Assembly: GCF_000973725.1 (NCBI RefSeq)
Contig: NZ_CP009621.1
Span: 3,004,001-3,068,000 of the forward strand
Direction of reading: 5' to 3'
Length of the DNA: 64,000 nt
Origin: Pontibacter korlensis
Lineage (GTDB): Bacteria; Bacteroidota; Bacteroidia; Cytophagales; Hymenobacteraceae
The position numbers and the translations under genes are program-made. Every line of letters begins with the position of its first letter. The stretch's first letter is position 1. The notes under the pieces are model-generated. The model was given only the letters and a program-made list of their open reading frames with translations, made no database searches and was not told the DNA's origin. Below, one piece after another: positions 8,175-16,590 of this stretch.

Positions 8175-8957
8175 ATGCCTAACACTTACTACCAAGATAA
8201 GACTGTACTAATAACCGGAGGCGCACAGGGTATAGGACTGGGAATGGCACAAGCTTTTGCTGAGGCCGGAGCAAATGTAGTGATCACCGATAAAGACGAG
8301 GAAGCAGGGCAGGAAGCACTAAAGCGGCTAAAAGGCCAGGGACTTGAGGTTGTGTTTATACCTTGTGATGTTAGCGTAGAATCTGAAGTACAGGTACTTC
8401 TGCAACAGGTAGAAGAGAAGTATAAAAAGCTGGACGTGCTCCTAAACAACGCAGGCATTGCTGACCCTTTTGTTGGGGCGCTGCAGGAACTGGACATGGC
8501 TGTGTTCGACAAAGTGCTTGCTGTAAACCTGCGCGGGCCGCTGTTGTGCTCTAAGTATGCACTGCCTCTGTTGCAGAAGGCTGAGCACCCTGCTATCCTG
8601 AACATCTCAAGCACCCGGGCTTTTATGTCGGAGCCTGATACATTTGCTTATTCCGCATCTAAAGGTGGCCTGGAGGCGCTGACGCATTCATTGGCTGTAA
8701 GTCTGACAAAAGAGCGGGTACGTGTAAACGCTATTGCACCTGGCTGGATTGAAGTAGGAGAGTGGAAGAAGGAGAGTGAGAAGTATACACCTCAGCACAC
8801 TGAGCAGGACAAAGAACAGCACCCGGTAGGGCGTGTTGGTCTACCACAGGATATAGCTGAGGCCGCCCTGTTCCTTTGCTCCGATAAGGCGGGCTTTATC
8901 ACAGGGCAGAGCTTAAGTATAGACGGAGGCATGACTGTGAAAATGATATATCACTGA
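8175..8957 (+). CDS. Short-chain dehydrogenase/reductase (SDR)
   Basis: A cytoplasmic NAD(P)-dependent classical SDR of 260 residues. The cofactor motif TGGAQGIG is at about 14-21, followed by DVSVESEV, NNAG, the catalytic YSASK at about 157, NAIAPGW, and a C-terminal DKAGFITGQSLSIDGG typical of FabG-like enzymes. The ATG at 8175 was chosen because MPNTYYQDKTVLITGG puts the first beta-strand at the usual place. An upstream in-frame start at 8091 would add 28 residues with no SDR character. The substrate is unknown. It is probably monocistronic, 97 bases before a DsbA-like gene. Confidence 0.9.
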   Translation: MPNTYYQDKTVLITGGAQGIGLGMAQAFAEAGANVVITDKDEEAGQEALKRLKGQGLEVVFIPCDVSVESEVQVLLQQVEEKYKKLDVLLNNAGIADPFVGALQELDMAVFDKVLAVNLRGPLLCSKYALPLLQKAEHPAILNISSTRAFMSEPDTFAYSASKGGLEALTHSLAVSLTKERVRVNAIAPGWIEVGEWKKESEKYTPQHTEQDKEQHPVGRVGLPQDIAEAALFLCSDKAGFITGQSLSIDGGMTVKMIYH

Positions 8958-9054
8958 TACTGAAGGATGAATACTACTCCTTCGTAGGTCATTGGCCAAA
9001 ATCCATAACCATTGCTGGCTGTAAAAGGTAAAAAATAGAGCTTAAGAATAAACT

Positions 9055-9684
9055 ATGAGAAACCTGCCAGACAACCTTTCGCTTCTTTATGTTACCAACC
9101 CTATGTGCGCATGGTGCTACGGTTTTACACCAGTGGTGCGGCGTTTAAAGGCCTTGTGGCAGGGCAGGCTAGATGTGCAGGTGCTTTTTGGCGATCTGCA
9201 GGCCCATCAAACAAAGCCTCTACTGCACGATCAGAAAGAGCGCCTGGCTCTAAGCTGGCATCGGGTGCAGGAGCGAACTTACTTGCCTTTCGAGTACCGG
9301 TTCTTTATCCAGCGGAGTTTTGTCTTTAACACTGAACCTGCCTGCAGGGCTATGTTGTGTGTACGGCTTCTACGGCCTGTGCTAACTCTGGAAGTATTGC
9401 GTGCCATGCATTCGGCTTTTTTTGTTGATAATGCTGACCTGAAAGATACACGTGAACTGGTGCGACTGGTGGGGCTGTTCGGTATTCCTGAAAACCTATT
9501 TATGACACTGTTCGAGTCGGAGGAAATAACCCAGCAAATGGAAGATGAATTTGCCTACGTGAACAATATTGGCGCCACCACCTTCCCAAGTTTGTTCCTC
9601 AATACAGAAAATGGACCGGAACGCTTGGCAGCTGGTTATGTGGAGCTGCATGAGTTAGAACAACGCCTTTTTCAGCTGTTGTAA
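9055..9684 (+). CDS. DsbA/FrnE-family thioredoxin-like oxidoreductase
   Basis: A thioredoxin-fold protein of 209 residues, probably cytoplasmic since no signal peptide is visible. The redox motif CAWC (Cys18 to Cys21) sits in the context VTNPMCAWCYGF, typical of FrnE and 2-hydroxychromene-isomerase-like DsbA proteins. A long helical insertion follows, and near the C-terminus the cis-proline region reads NNIGATTFPSLFL, as in the family. It likely reduces or isomerises thiol or polyketide-type substrates, but no substrate can be named. It is on its own between an SDR and a DUF1801 gene, all on the plus strand but with 97 to 153-base gaps. Confidence 0.85.
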   Translation: MRNLPDNLSLLYVTNPMCAWCYGFTPVVRRLKALWQGRLDVQVLFGDLQAHQTKPLLHDQKERLALSWHRVQERTYLPFEYRFFIQRSFVFNTEPACRAMLCVRLLRPVLTLEVLRAMHSAFFVDNADLKDTRELVRLVGLFGIPENLFMTLFESEEITQQMEDEFAYVNNIGATTFPSLFLNTENGPERLAAGYVELHELEQRLFQLL

Positions 9685-9837
9685 TTCCTGAAAATCACCC
9701 TGCTTTGTATATTAGGTTGTTTATATATAGTGCTTGTTTAGCATCTATAACAACCTATTTATGTTTTTGGCCGTATATTAAAACTTCAGTATATTTAAGT
9801 GTTTCTGAGTAGAAATCAGATAGAGAACAAGACCCGT

Positions 9838-10197
9838 ATGAGAAGCAAAACGACCACAAACCAAGTTGATGAGTATGTAGATAAACTGACACCTGAGAAG
9901 AAGTTGTTGGCCCAAGAGGTTCGGCGAATAATCAGCGGTTCAGTGGCCCATCTGGAGGAGTGCGTGCGCTGGGATTGCGCATGTTATTTTTTCTATGGCC
10001 CTGTCTGCTACTTTGCCTCTTCACGCAGCGGCATTCATTTTGGTTTTTTCAGAGGGAAAGAGCTTTCCGATCCTCACCGCCGCCTGGTAAGCCGCAACGG
10101 CCAATATCCACATATTAAAGTGCGCACCTTAGCCGACATTGATGAGACTTATTTTGCGGACTTAGTTCGCGAGGCAGTGCAGTTAAATCAAAACTAA
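9838..10197 (+). CDS. DUF1801 domain protein
   Basis: A 119-residue protein with the DUF1801 (YdhG-like) pattern: an N-terminal helical pair (VDEYVDKLTPEKKLLAQEVRRII), then the core CYFASSRSGIHFGFFRGKELSDP, and a conserved tail with HIKVRTLADIDE. The family is small and of unknown biochemical role. The ATG at 9838 was chosen because it begins just before the conserved helix; a GTG at 9799 would add 13 residues. It ends 3 bases before the convergent CDF gene stop at 10201, with no terminator between them. Confidence 0.8.
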   Translation: MRSKTTTNQVDEYVDKLTPEKKLLAQEVRRIISGSVAHLEECVRWDCACYFFYGPVCYFASSRSGIHFGFFRGKELSDPHRRLVSRNGQYPHIKVRTLADIDETYFADLVREAVQLNQN

Positions 10198-10200
10198 AGC

Positions 10201-11106
10201 CTAAAGGTTGCCTTTATGGCTGCAAGCCTCACCTGGCCTTTCTAGTTCCATGGTTACGTGCTGAATGTCCATGCCTGCCATGGCAGCGCGTATCCTTTTC
10301 TTTAATTCTTCCTCCTGTTGCACCGGCAACTGAAATTCGGCAACGGCATGCATGGTAAGTACATTATAGCTACCATCCAGTGTCCAGATATGCAGATCAT
10401 GTACTGATCTAATCTCAGGTATTTCTTTTAACACGGCCTCCACTTTTTCAGCACTTATGTGCTTTGGTGTACCCTGCAGCAGAATATTCATAGTTTCGCG
10501 TAAGTTTCTAATCACGTTATACAGCACGTAGAGCGTGATTAAAACAGAAAGCAGTGGGTCGATCCAAGGCAGGTCGAAGAAGTATAATATAATGCCTCCA
10601 ATCAGTACCGCTACCCATCCCAGCACGTCCTCCATCAGGTGAAGCCTTACGACACGCTCGTTCAATGATTCCCCTTTTTTCAGGCGAAGTACAGCGGCAC
10701 CGTTAACCAATATTCCAAGCAAGGCGAACGCCATCATACCTGGAGCATTTACCTCCTGAGGATCCCAGATACGAGGTATGGCCTCTGAAAGTATGATAAA
10801 TGAACCAACCAGCAGTATAACTGAATTGATAACGGCTCCCAATAATGAAAAACGCTTATAACCAAATGTGTATTTCTGGTCTCGCCCGCGCTTAGCTACG
10901 TTTTCGAAGTACCATGCCAGGCCAAGTGAGAGGGAGTCGCCAAGGTCGTGCAGGGCGTCCGAAAGTATAGCCACGCTATTGATCCAGAGTCCGCCAACTA
11001 TCTCTAGTAGGGTGAAGGCGAAATTCAGGAAAAAAGCCACTTTTATATTGCTGCCCGCTCCATGGTCGTGGCCATGGCCTCCATGATGGTGATGTGCGTG
11101 TCCCAT
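10201..11106 (-). CDS. Cation diffusion facilitator (Zn/Co/Cd-type efflux)
   Basis: An inner-membrane metal/proton antiporter of 301 residues. It starts with a His-rich metal-binding tail (MGHAHHHHGGHGHDHG) and has six predicted membrane helices. Metal-site motifs are ILSDALHDLGDS in helix 2 and LHLMEDVLGW in helix 5, the HxxxD arrangement usual for zinc transporters. The C-terminal cytoplasmic ferredoxin-like domain (about 215-300) contains VHDLHIWTLDGSYNVLTMH. It is divergent from a two-component system, separated by 131 bp, so it could be regulated by it; no repeats were found on its side of the spacer. The ion specificity is inferred from the family only. Confidence 0.92.
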   Translation of the reverse strand: MGHAHHHHGGHGHDHGAGSNIKVAFFLNFAFTLLEIVGGLWINSVAILSDALHDLGDSLSLGLAWYFENVAKRGRDQKYTFGYKRFSLLGAVINSVILLVGSFIILSEAIPRIWDPQEVNAPGMMAFALLGILVNGAAVLRLKKGESLNERVVRLHLMEDVLGWVAVLIGGIILYFFDLPWIDPLLSVLITLYVLYNVIRNLRETMNILLQGTPKHISAEKVEAVLKEIPEIRSVHDLHIWTLDGSYNVLTMHAVAEFQLPVQQEEELKKRIRAAMAGMDIQHVTMELERPGEACSHKGNL

Positions 11107-11155
11107 AGTCAGTTAAAACGCTAAGTAATGCAATAGGATACTCTATAACCTAGCA

Positions 11156-11186
11156 GTTGCTGTTTAGAGAGCAGGCCTTATATTTG
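11156..11186 (+). promoter_or_regulatory. Promoter of the response regulator/kinase operon
   Basis: GTTG at 11156-11159 and TATATTTG at 11179-11186 are spaced by 19 bases. They match the Bacteroidota TTTG/TTG - TAnnTTTG layout. The -7 element is 51 bases upstream of the response regulator start. Confidence 0.65.
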
Positions 11187-11237
11187 TGCACCGCGCTTTT
11201 GCAAGGTGATTATTGCGACCTACCTAAACCATGATGC

Positions 11238-11921
11238 ATGAAGATACTTCTTATTGAGGATGAACCAAAGGTGGCCTCATTCATAAAAAAAGGGCTGGAA
11301 GAGCAGAGCTACGAAGTTGATCAGGCCTATGACGGCAACTTTGGCATTAAGCTGGCACTTCAGAATGAGTATGACCTTATTATTCTGGATATTATCCTGC
11401 CAAACATGAACGGACTGGAGGTTTGTCGTGAGATCCGGCGTCACAACGTTGCAGTGTCTATACTCATGCTTACAGCGCTTGGTACAACCGATGATAAAAT
11501 CATAGGCTTGGATGCCGGTGCTGATGATTATCTGACCAAGCCTTTTGAGTTTAAGGAACTACTGGCACGTATCAGGGCAATCTCCAGGCGCAGTACTGAG
11601 GTTAATGTAGGTGAAAAGCTAGGTATAGCAGACCTGGAAATGGATGTGGCCAGAAAAACTGTTACCAGAGGCGGTAAGCCGATCAACTTAACGGCCCGTG
11701 AGTTCGCTTTGCTGCATTACCTGTTGCGTAACAAAGGACGGGTAGTATCTAGGGTTGATATAACGGAGCAGGTGTGGGAAACATCTTTTGACACAGGAAG
11801 TAACGTGATCGACGTGTACATTAACTTTCTTCGTAAAAAGGTGGATAAGGGACACAGCTCTAAATTAATCCACACGCTGGTTGGGATGGGTTATGTTCTG
11901 AAGGAGCAAAATACAGTATGA
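11238..11921 (+). CDS. OmpR/PhoB-family response regulator
   Basis: A DNA-binding response regulator of 227 residues. The receiver domain (1-115) has acidic residues Glu7 and Asp8, phospho-acceptor Asp51 (DLIILDIILPN), the Thr switch in LMLTALG, and Lys in YLTKPFEF. The winged-helix effector (about 128-223) has TAREFALLHYLLRNKGRVVSR and a recognition helix with NVIDVYINFLRKK. It overlaps the kinase gene by four bases (ATGA), so the two are a coupled pair. OmpR-family proteins bind tandem direct repeats of about 11 bp, and an array of exactly this kind lies at 13310-13353 just after the kinase gene. Target and stimulus are inferred only. Confidence 0.93.
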   Translation: MKILLIEDEPKVASFIKKGLEEQSYEVDQAYDGNFGIKLALQNEYDLIILDIILPNMNGLEVCREIRRHNVAVSILMLTALGTTDDKIIGLDAGADDYLTKPFEFKELLARIRAISRRSTEVNVGEKLGIADLEMDVARKTVTRGGKPINLTAREFALLHYLLRNKGRVVSRVDITEQVWETSFDTGSNVIDVYINFLRKKVDKGHSSKLIHTLVGMGYVLKEQNTV

Positions 11922-13303
11922 AAATACGCACCAAATTAACAATGCAGTTTGCCAGTATCATTGCGCTGATATTGATTCTGTTTTCACTGGTTGTTTACTA
12001 CTTTACTTCCCTTTACCGCCAGGACGATTTTTATAACCGTATTCTACGAAGAGCTGAGGTGGCTGCCCGGCATGTGTTGGAGGCCGATGAAGTAGGAGAG
12101 GATCAGAGGCGGCAAAACCTGATTCAGTTTTACCATGAGCTGCCCCATGAAGCGGTGAGGATCTATAACAGTAGCGGAGATCTTAAATTCTCGAATGGGG
12201 AAGGTGATCTAGGTGTGACTCCGGCCATACTAGAGCGCATACGCCGAGAGGGGGTGCTGGAGTATGATATAGATGTACGACAGGTAGTAGGCATACGCTA
12301 CCAGGATAGTACGGGAGATTTCGTTGTGCTGGCCTCCAGTATCGATGCCTATAGTTTACGCAAGCTACAAAACCTGAAGATTATACTTGTAGTTGGCTTT
12401 CTAGGCTCCATGGTAGTGGTTATAATTGCTGGTTGGGCCTTTGCAAAACAGGCTCTATTGCCTATAACAAAGGTAGTAAGTGAGGTAAAGCAAATTAGCG
12501 CCAACGACCTGCACTTACGTCTGAGCAATGCCGACGGCAAAGATGAACTCTCGCACTTAGCACAGACTTTCAATAGCATGCTCGACCGCCTTGAGCTGGC
12601 ATTTGAAATGCAAAGCACATTTGTGTCCAATGCCTCGCATGAGTTGCGCACTCCTTTAACCACGATGATAGGGGAACTAGAGGTAGCTCTGATGAAGCCG
12701 AGAGAGCCGGAGGAATACCAGCGGGTGCTACAGAGTACGCTGGAGGACGCCCGCCTTTTAACCGAGCTCTCTAATGGCTTGTTGCAAATAGCCCAGGCAA
12801 GTATAGATCCTTCCAAAGTAAAGCAGTCTTACCTGCGCTTTGATGAACTGGTCTGGATGGCCCGGGACCAGACCCTAAAACGCCAGCCAAAGGCACGTAT
12901 TGATATAGATTTTTCAAACTTTCCGGATGACGAGAACCGCCTGGTTGTGCGTGGCAATGAGGCCTTACTTTTGATTGCTGTCGTAAATGTTCTGGAGAAT
13001 GCTATTAAGTTCTCACCTAATGGCAGAGTGGCAGTGGGGCAGATTGAGGTGCAAAAGCATGATGTGGTGCTGCGTGTGCAAGACCAGGGTTTGGGTATTT
13101 CACAGGAAGATCTCAAACATGTGTTTGTGCCGTTCTTCCGTGCCGACAATGTCCGTAACATAACAGGCCATGGTATTGGCCTTCCGCTAACAGAGCGTAT
13201 ACTTAAAATGCACAGGGGAAGTATAAATGTAAGCTCCCAGATAAATAAGGGTACAGAAGTAACTATTTCATTGCCGCAGGCCTACGTTATAATTCCCATC
13301 TGA
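11918..13303 (+). CDS. Membrane sensor histidine kinase
   Basis: The partner kinase of the upstream regulator, 461 residues. Order: a transmembrane helix at about 8-30 (IIALILILFSLVVYYF), a periplasmic sensor loop of about 120 residues, a second helix at about 153-178, a HAMP linker, a dimerisation domain with phospho-acceptor His241 (SNASHELRTP), and a Bergerat-fold ATPase with the N box ENAIKFSP, G1 box DQGLGIS and G2 box GHGIGLPL. All catalytic elements are present. The layout resembles CusS-type kinases, but the sensor loop shows no recognisable ligand motif. Neighbouring CDF and SulP/carbonic anhydrase genes suggest metal or inorganic carbon as signals; neither is proven. Confidence 0.93.
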   Translation: MKIRTKLTMQFASIIALILILFSLVVYYFTSLYRQDDFYNRILRRAEVAARHVLEADEVGEDQRRQNLIQFYHELPHEAVRIYNSSGDLKFSNGEGDLGVTPAILERIRREGVLEYDIDVRQVVGIRYQDSTGDFVVLASSIDAYSLRKLQNLKIILVVGFLGSMVVVIIAGWAFAKQALLPITKVVSEVKQISANDLHLRLSNADGKDELSHLAQTFNSMLDRLELAFEMQSTFVSNASHELRTPLTTMIGELEVALMKPREPEEYQRVLQSTLEDARLLTELSNGLLQIAQASIDPSKVKQSYLRFDELVWMARDQTLKRQPKARIDIDFSNFPDDENRLVVRGNEALLLIAVVNVLENAIKFSPNGRVAVGQIEVQKHDVVLRVQDQGLGISQEDLKHVFVPFFRADNVRNITGHGIGLPLTERILKMHRGSINVSSQINKGTEVTISLPQAYVIIPI

Positions 13304-13309
13304 GTTCAT

Positions 13310-13353
13310 TTTTAATCTCATTTTAATCTCCTTTTAATTTCCTCTTAATCTTC
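13310..13353 (+). promoter_or_regulatory. Four tandem 11-bp direct repeats, probable response-regulator binding array
   Basis: Units are TTTTAATCTCA (13310), TTTTAATCTCC (13321), TTTTAATTTCC (13332) and TCTTAATCTTC (13343), in exact 11-bp register. The array ends six bases before the TAAGTTTG -7 element and covers the -33 region of the SulP/carbonic anhydrase promoter. Tandem repeats with helical-turn spacing are what OmpR/PhoB-family regulators bind, and one is encoded immediately upstream. Confidence 0.7.
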
Positions 13354-13359
13354 ATGTGG

Positions 13360-13367
13360 TAAGTTTG
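13360..13367 (+). promoter_or_regulatory. -7 promoter element of the SulP/carbonic anhydrase unit
   Basis: TAAGTTTG fits TAnnTTTG and lies 92 bases before the SulP start. The -33 region is occupied by the 11-bp repeats instead of TTTG, as expected for a promoter that depends on an activator. Confidence 0.6.
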
Positions 13368-13458
13368 TTTAGATAAAGTGAAGGTGTTGCAAGTGAATTA
13401 CTTGCCTCGGGCAAAATTTGATATGGCATCCTTACTATACTTATTTTGAAGTTAAGAT

Positions 13459-15030
13459 ATGAGAGAGAGTAATAATAATTTCGGCTATTTAGCAAACCTT
13501 AGCAAGGATATACCTTCAGGTTTGGTTGTATTCTTTGTAGCGCTTCCGCTTTGCCTGGGTATTTCACTTGCATCAGGAGCCCCGCTGTTGTCGGGTCTTG
13601 TTACCGGTATTGTGGGTGGCGTATTGGTGTCGTGGCTAAGTGGCTCGCAGCTTGCTGTAAGTGGTCCGGCTGCCGGCCTTACGGTTATCGTTTTGAACGG
13701 TGTAGAGACACTAGGTTCGTTTGAGGCATTTTTGCTGGCAGTTGTTATCGCTGGTTTCCTGCAGTTGATACTAGGTTTCCTGAAGGCAGGTGTGATAGGT
13801 TTATACTTCCCTTCATCTGTTATTAAAGGTATGCTGGCTGCTATTGGTCTTATCCTGATCCTTAAGCAGATCCCTCACTTCCTTGGTGCAGATGATGACT
13901 TCTTCGGAGAAATGGAATTCTTCCAGCCAGATGGCCGTAATACCTTTTCTGAGATTGGGTATGCTTTCTCAGCTATACAAGTAGGTGCACTTTTTATTGG
14001 TATTATCTCACTGGCAGTAATCCTGCTTTGGGATAATCCGAAAATCAAGAGCAATAAAGTACTAGCCCTTATACCGGGAGCTTTGTTAGCTGTAGTCCTT
14101 TCAATTGTTTTAAATGAGGTTTTCATAGCCTTTGTGCCTGGACTTGCTATAACTTCCAGTCACTTGGTAAGTATTCCGATCATTAACGGTTTTAGTGACC
14201 TGGGCAACGAACTTCAGTTCCTGGATCTTGGCTCCCTGACTAACCCATCTGTATACATTGTGGCCTTTACTATTGCTATTGTGGCTAGCTTGGAGACCCT
14301 GCTTAGTATTGAAGCAATTGACAAGCTGGACCCGCATAAGCGCCGCAGCGATACCAACCGCGAATTGAAAGCACAGGGTATAGGTAACATGGTAGCTGGC
14401 CTTGCTGGTGGCCTGCCAATGACAGCCGTAATTGTTCGTGGTTCTACTAATGTTGCAGCTGGTGCCCAAACAAGAGTTTCAAGCTTTGTTCACGGTACTT
14501 TCCTGGCGCTGTCTGTGTTCCTGCTGGCAGGCTTAATGAATAAGATTCCGCTTTCTGCCCTGGCTGCTGTACTATTGGTGGTAGGTTTTAAATTAACCAA
14601 GCCAGCTCTTTACAAGTCTCAGCTTAAATTAGGTTCAGAGCAGTTTATACCTTTCATTGTAACTATTCTTGCCATTCTATTTACCGACCTCCTGATTGGT
14701 ATCTGTGTGGGTCTGGCAGTAGGTATATTCTACATCCTGAAGGCTAACTATAAGTCGCCATACTTCTTCCATAAGGAAGAGCACCGTGAGCGTGAAGTTA
14801 TCCGTATCAAGCTTAGTGAGCATGTTTCTTTCCTGAACAAGGCCAGCATCGTTCTTACACTGGACCATCTGCCACAGAACAGCCATGTTATAATTGACGG
14901 TGAAAACTCTGAATATATTGACTACGATGTGCTGGAAGCCATAATGGAGTTTAAGAAGACGGCACATGAGCGCAACATAGAAGTAGAGTTAATTAACATC
15001 AAAGAAGTGTCTGTAATGGACCTGCACTAA
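13459..15030 (+). CDS. SulP-family inorganic anion transporter (probable bicarbonate transporter)
   Basis: A membrane transporter of 523 residues with the SLC26/SulP pattern. The N-terminal signature is DIPSGLVVFFVALPLCLGISLASGAPLLSG (residues about 16-45), with a first core motif VSGPAAGLTVIV, about ten to twelve hydrophobic helices, and a family motif KAQGIGNMVAGLAGGLPMTAVIVRGSTN. A cytoplasmic C-terminal tail (about 435-523) looks like a shortened STAS domain. It is 50 bases ahead of a carbonic anhydrase in the same orientation, which argues for bicarbonate rather than sulfate; bicarbonate-type SulP proteins are often paired or fused with carbonic anhydrase. The 11-bp repeats at its promoter suggest control by the adjacent two-component system. 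Confidence 0.9.
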   Translation: MRESNNNFGYLANLSKDIPSGLVVFFVALPLCLGISLASGAPLLSGLVTGIVGGVLVSWLSGSQLAVSGPAAGLTVIVLNGVETLGSFEAFLLAVVIAGFLQLILGFLKAGVIGLYFPSSVIKGMLAAIGLILILKQIPHFLGADDDFFGEMEFFQPDGRNTFSEIGYAFSAIQVGALFIGIISLAVILLWDNPKIKSNKVLALIPGALLAVVLSIVLNEVFIAFVPGLAITSSHLVSIPIINGFSDLGNELQFLDLGSLTNPSVYIVAFTIAIVASLETLLSIEAIDKLDPHKRRSDTNRELKAQGIGNMVAGLAGGLPMTAVIVRGSTNVAAGAQTRVSSFVHGTFLALSVFLLAGLMNKIPLSALAAVLLVVGFKLTKPALYKSQLKLGSEQFIPFIVTILAILFTDLLIGICVGLAVGIFYILKANYKSPYFFHKEEHREREVIRIKLSEHVSFLNKASIVLTLDHLPQNSHVIIDGENSEYIDYDVLEAIMEFKKTAHERNIEVELINIKEVSVMDLH

Positions 15031-15080
15031 GCAATTAGAGTGTAGTTTTGTAGACGCATTAACGTAAAGTAAACCATATA

Positions 15081-15710
15081 ATGGAAAAGATTTTTGAGAA
15101 TAACCGTAAGTGGGTAGCCGATAAACTGGCTGAGGATCCTGATTATTTCAAGAAGATGGCCATGGGACAGGAGCCACGCTACCTGTTTATCGGCTGTGCC
15201 GATAGCCGTGTGCCAGCTGGCGAAATAACAGGCCATGGTCCTGGTGAGATGTTCGTGCACCGTAACATTGCCAACATGGTGGTGCACACCGACATTAACA
15301 TGTTATCTGTGCTGCAGTATGCGGTAGAGGTGCTAAAGGTGAGAGATATCATCGTTTGCGGCCATTATGGCTGCGGTGGTGTAGCAGCAGCTGCCGGAAA
15401 CAAGCAATTCGGCTTAATCGATAACTGGCTGCGCAACATCAAAGATGTTATTCGCCTGCACGATAATGAGATTTCTTCTATTGACGATGAGCAGCAGCGC
15501 CTGCGCCGCCTGGTTGAGCTGAACGTGGTAGAGCAGGTACGTAACCTGTACAAGACTTCAATCATCCAGAACGCAATGCAAACTGACAACCCCCCAAGGT
15601 TGCACGGTTTGGTATACGACATCAGCGAAGGCTTACTGCACGACCTGAAAGTCGATATGGATACAATACAGCGTTACGACAGCATCTACAAGCTAGCAGT
15701 AGCTGAATAA
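15081..15710 (+). CDS. Beta-class carbonic anhydrase
   Basis: Interconverts CO2 and bicarbonate in the cytoplasm. The 209-residue protein has the zinc ligands Cys39, His95 and Cys98 (CADSRVPAG and CGHYGCGGV) and the Asp41-Arg43 dyad of beta-carbonic anhydrases, plus the conserved HRNIANMV segment. Length and motifs match the bacterial Can/CynT-like group. It is the second gene after the SulP transporter and ends at a strong terminator, so the two form a unit that likely imports and equilibrates inorganic carbon. No unusual residues are seen. Confidence 0.95.
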   Translation: MEKIFENNRKWVADKLAEDPDYFKKMAMGQEPRYLFIGCADSRVPAGEITGHGPGEMFVHRNIANMVVHTDINMLSVLQYAVEVLKVRDIIVCGHYGCGGVAAAAGNKQFGLIDNWLRNIKDVIRLHDNEISSIDDEQQRLRRLVELNVVEQVRNLYKTSIIQNAMQTDNPPRLHGLVYDISEGLLHDLKVDMDTIQRYDSIYKLAVAE

Positions 15711-15737
15711 CCCTGAGTTTCCTAATTCTGTTATGAT

Positions 15738-15776
15738 AAAAAGGAGCCTCCTGAATACAGGAGGCTCCTTTTTTAT
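15738..15776 (+). terminator. Bidirectional terminator between carbonic anhydrase and the barrel gene
   Basis: AAAAAGGAGCCTCCTG and CAGGAGGCTCCTTTTT form a perfect 16-bp stem with a four-base loop. It serves the plus-strand carbonic anhydrase and the convergent minus-strand gene that stops at 15777. Confidence 0.9.
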
Positions 15777-16385
15777 TTAGAATCCGGGAATATAGCTAAG
15801 GGTAAACTGGAATGAGGCGTTGCGTCGCTCTTTGCCTTCAAAACTTCCCTCGTCATCAATGTCTTTCAGACCACCATTGTAGCGCACACCAAAGCCAACT
15901 CCATTTGGTGCACGGTAGCCTACTCCGGCTGCATAGCCAAAGTCGATCGGGTATGGGTTATCTGTTATTTCGGTCTCGGTAATGGTAGTGGTGTTAGACC
16001 TGCTTACCTCTAGAGTTTGCTTTCCCTTTAGCAAAAATGACATCTGCGGGCCTGCCTCAAAAAACAGTCCACTCACCTGCACGCTCAAGAGTACTGGCAC
16101 ATCCAGGTAACTAAGGCGCAGCCTTTCTTCTGTTTCTGTGCCATTTGAGCTTAGCTCTCGCTTTGCTCCTTTGGAGGTGAATAGCAATTCTGTCTGAAGA
16201 CCAATTAACTCATTAAAGCTTTTGCGGGCTGTTATTCCTGCTGTATAGCCAGGTCGATAGTCATAATTTTCTGCGTCTCTCCCTTTAAGGGTGGTATAGT
16301 TTAGGCCTGCTTTTACGCCCATGCTCTGAGCTGTAGCTGTGCCTGCCATCAAAGCCAAACCTAGGCCCAAGATAAGTTTCTTCAT
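15777..16385 (-). CDS. PorT-like outer-membrane beta-barrel protein
   Basis: A 202-residue protein with a clear Sec signal peptide (MKKLILGLGLALMAGTATAQS). Alternating beta-strand segments follow, such as MGVKAGLNYTTLKG, IGLQTELLFTSKGAKRE, LSYLDVPVLLSVQVSGLFFEAGPQMSFLLKG and VGFGVRYNGGLKDI, ending in an aromatic-terminated strand FQFTLSYIPGF. This is the layout of the PorT/OMP_b-brl_2 family of small Bacteroidota outer-membrane barrels. The function is unknown. A promoter-like element lies 65 bases upstream. Confidence 0.85.
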   Translation of the reverse strand: MKKLILGLGLALMAGTATAQSMGVKAGLNYTTLKGRDAENYDYRPGYTAGITARKSFNELIGLQTELLFTSKGAKRELSSNGTETEERLRLSYLDVPVLLSVQVSGLFFEAGPQMSFLLKGKQTLEVSRSNTTTITETEITDNPYPIDFGYAAGVGYRAPNGVGFGVRYNGGLKDIDDEGSFEGKERRNASFQFTLSYIPGF

Positions 16386-16449
16386 GCTAAAGTATAAATT
16401 ATAGTCTATAAAAAGGTTTACAAGGAGATTTGCAGCGATTCGATATCCG

Positions 16450-16457
16450 CAAAAGTA
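16450..16457 (-). promoter_or_regulatory. -7 promoter element of the barrel gene
   Basis: On the minus strand the bases read TACTTTTG, matching TAnnTTTG, 65 bases upstream of the barrel start at 16385. No properly spaced -33 element is seen. Confidence 0.4.
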
Positions 16458-16490
16458 TAAAATGTATAGGATATAGTTAGTCCCAAATAC

Positions 16491-16522
16491 AAAAAGCCCC
16501 GCTACAAGTGTAACGGGGCTTT
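16491..16522 (-). terminator. Terminator of the low-complexity SWFGD gene
   Basis: On the minus strand AAAGCCCCG-TTAC and GTAG-CGGGGCTTT form a hairpin with one internal mismatch, followed by a T run. It lies 68 bases beyond the stop of the gene at 16591. Confidence 0.85.
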
Positions 16523-16590
16523 CATTAGATATTTTATTGTAAACATTTACCCTATTATAACTGCCCAGAAACAGTTATCTATAGGTGTGC

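Noticed and set aside
10201-11106. The His-rich start of the CDF gene as a histidine attenuator peptide
   Set aside because: The His codons are the in-frame N-terminus of a complete zinc-transporter-type protein, where such tails are normal.
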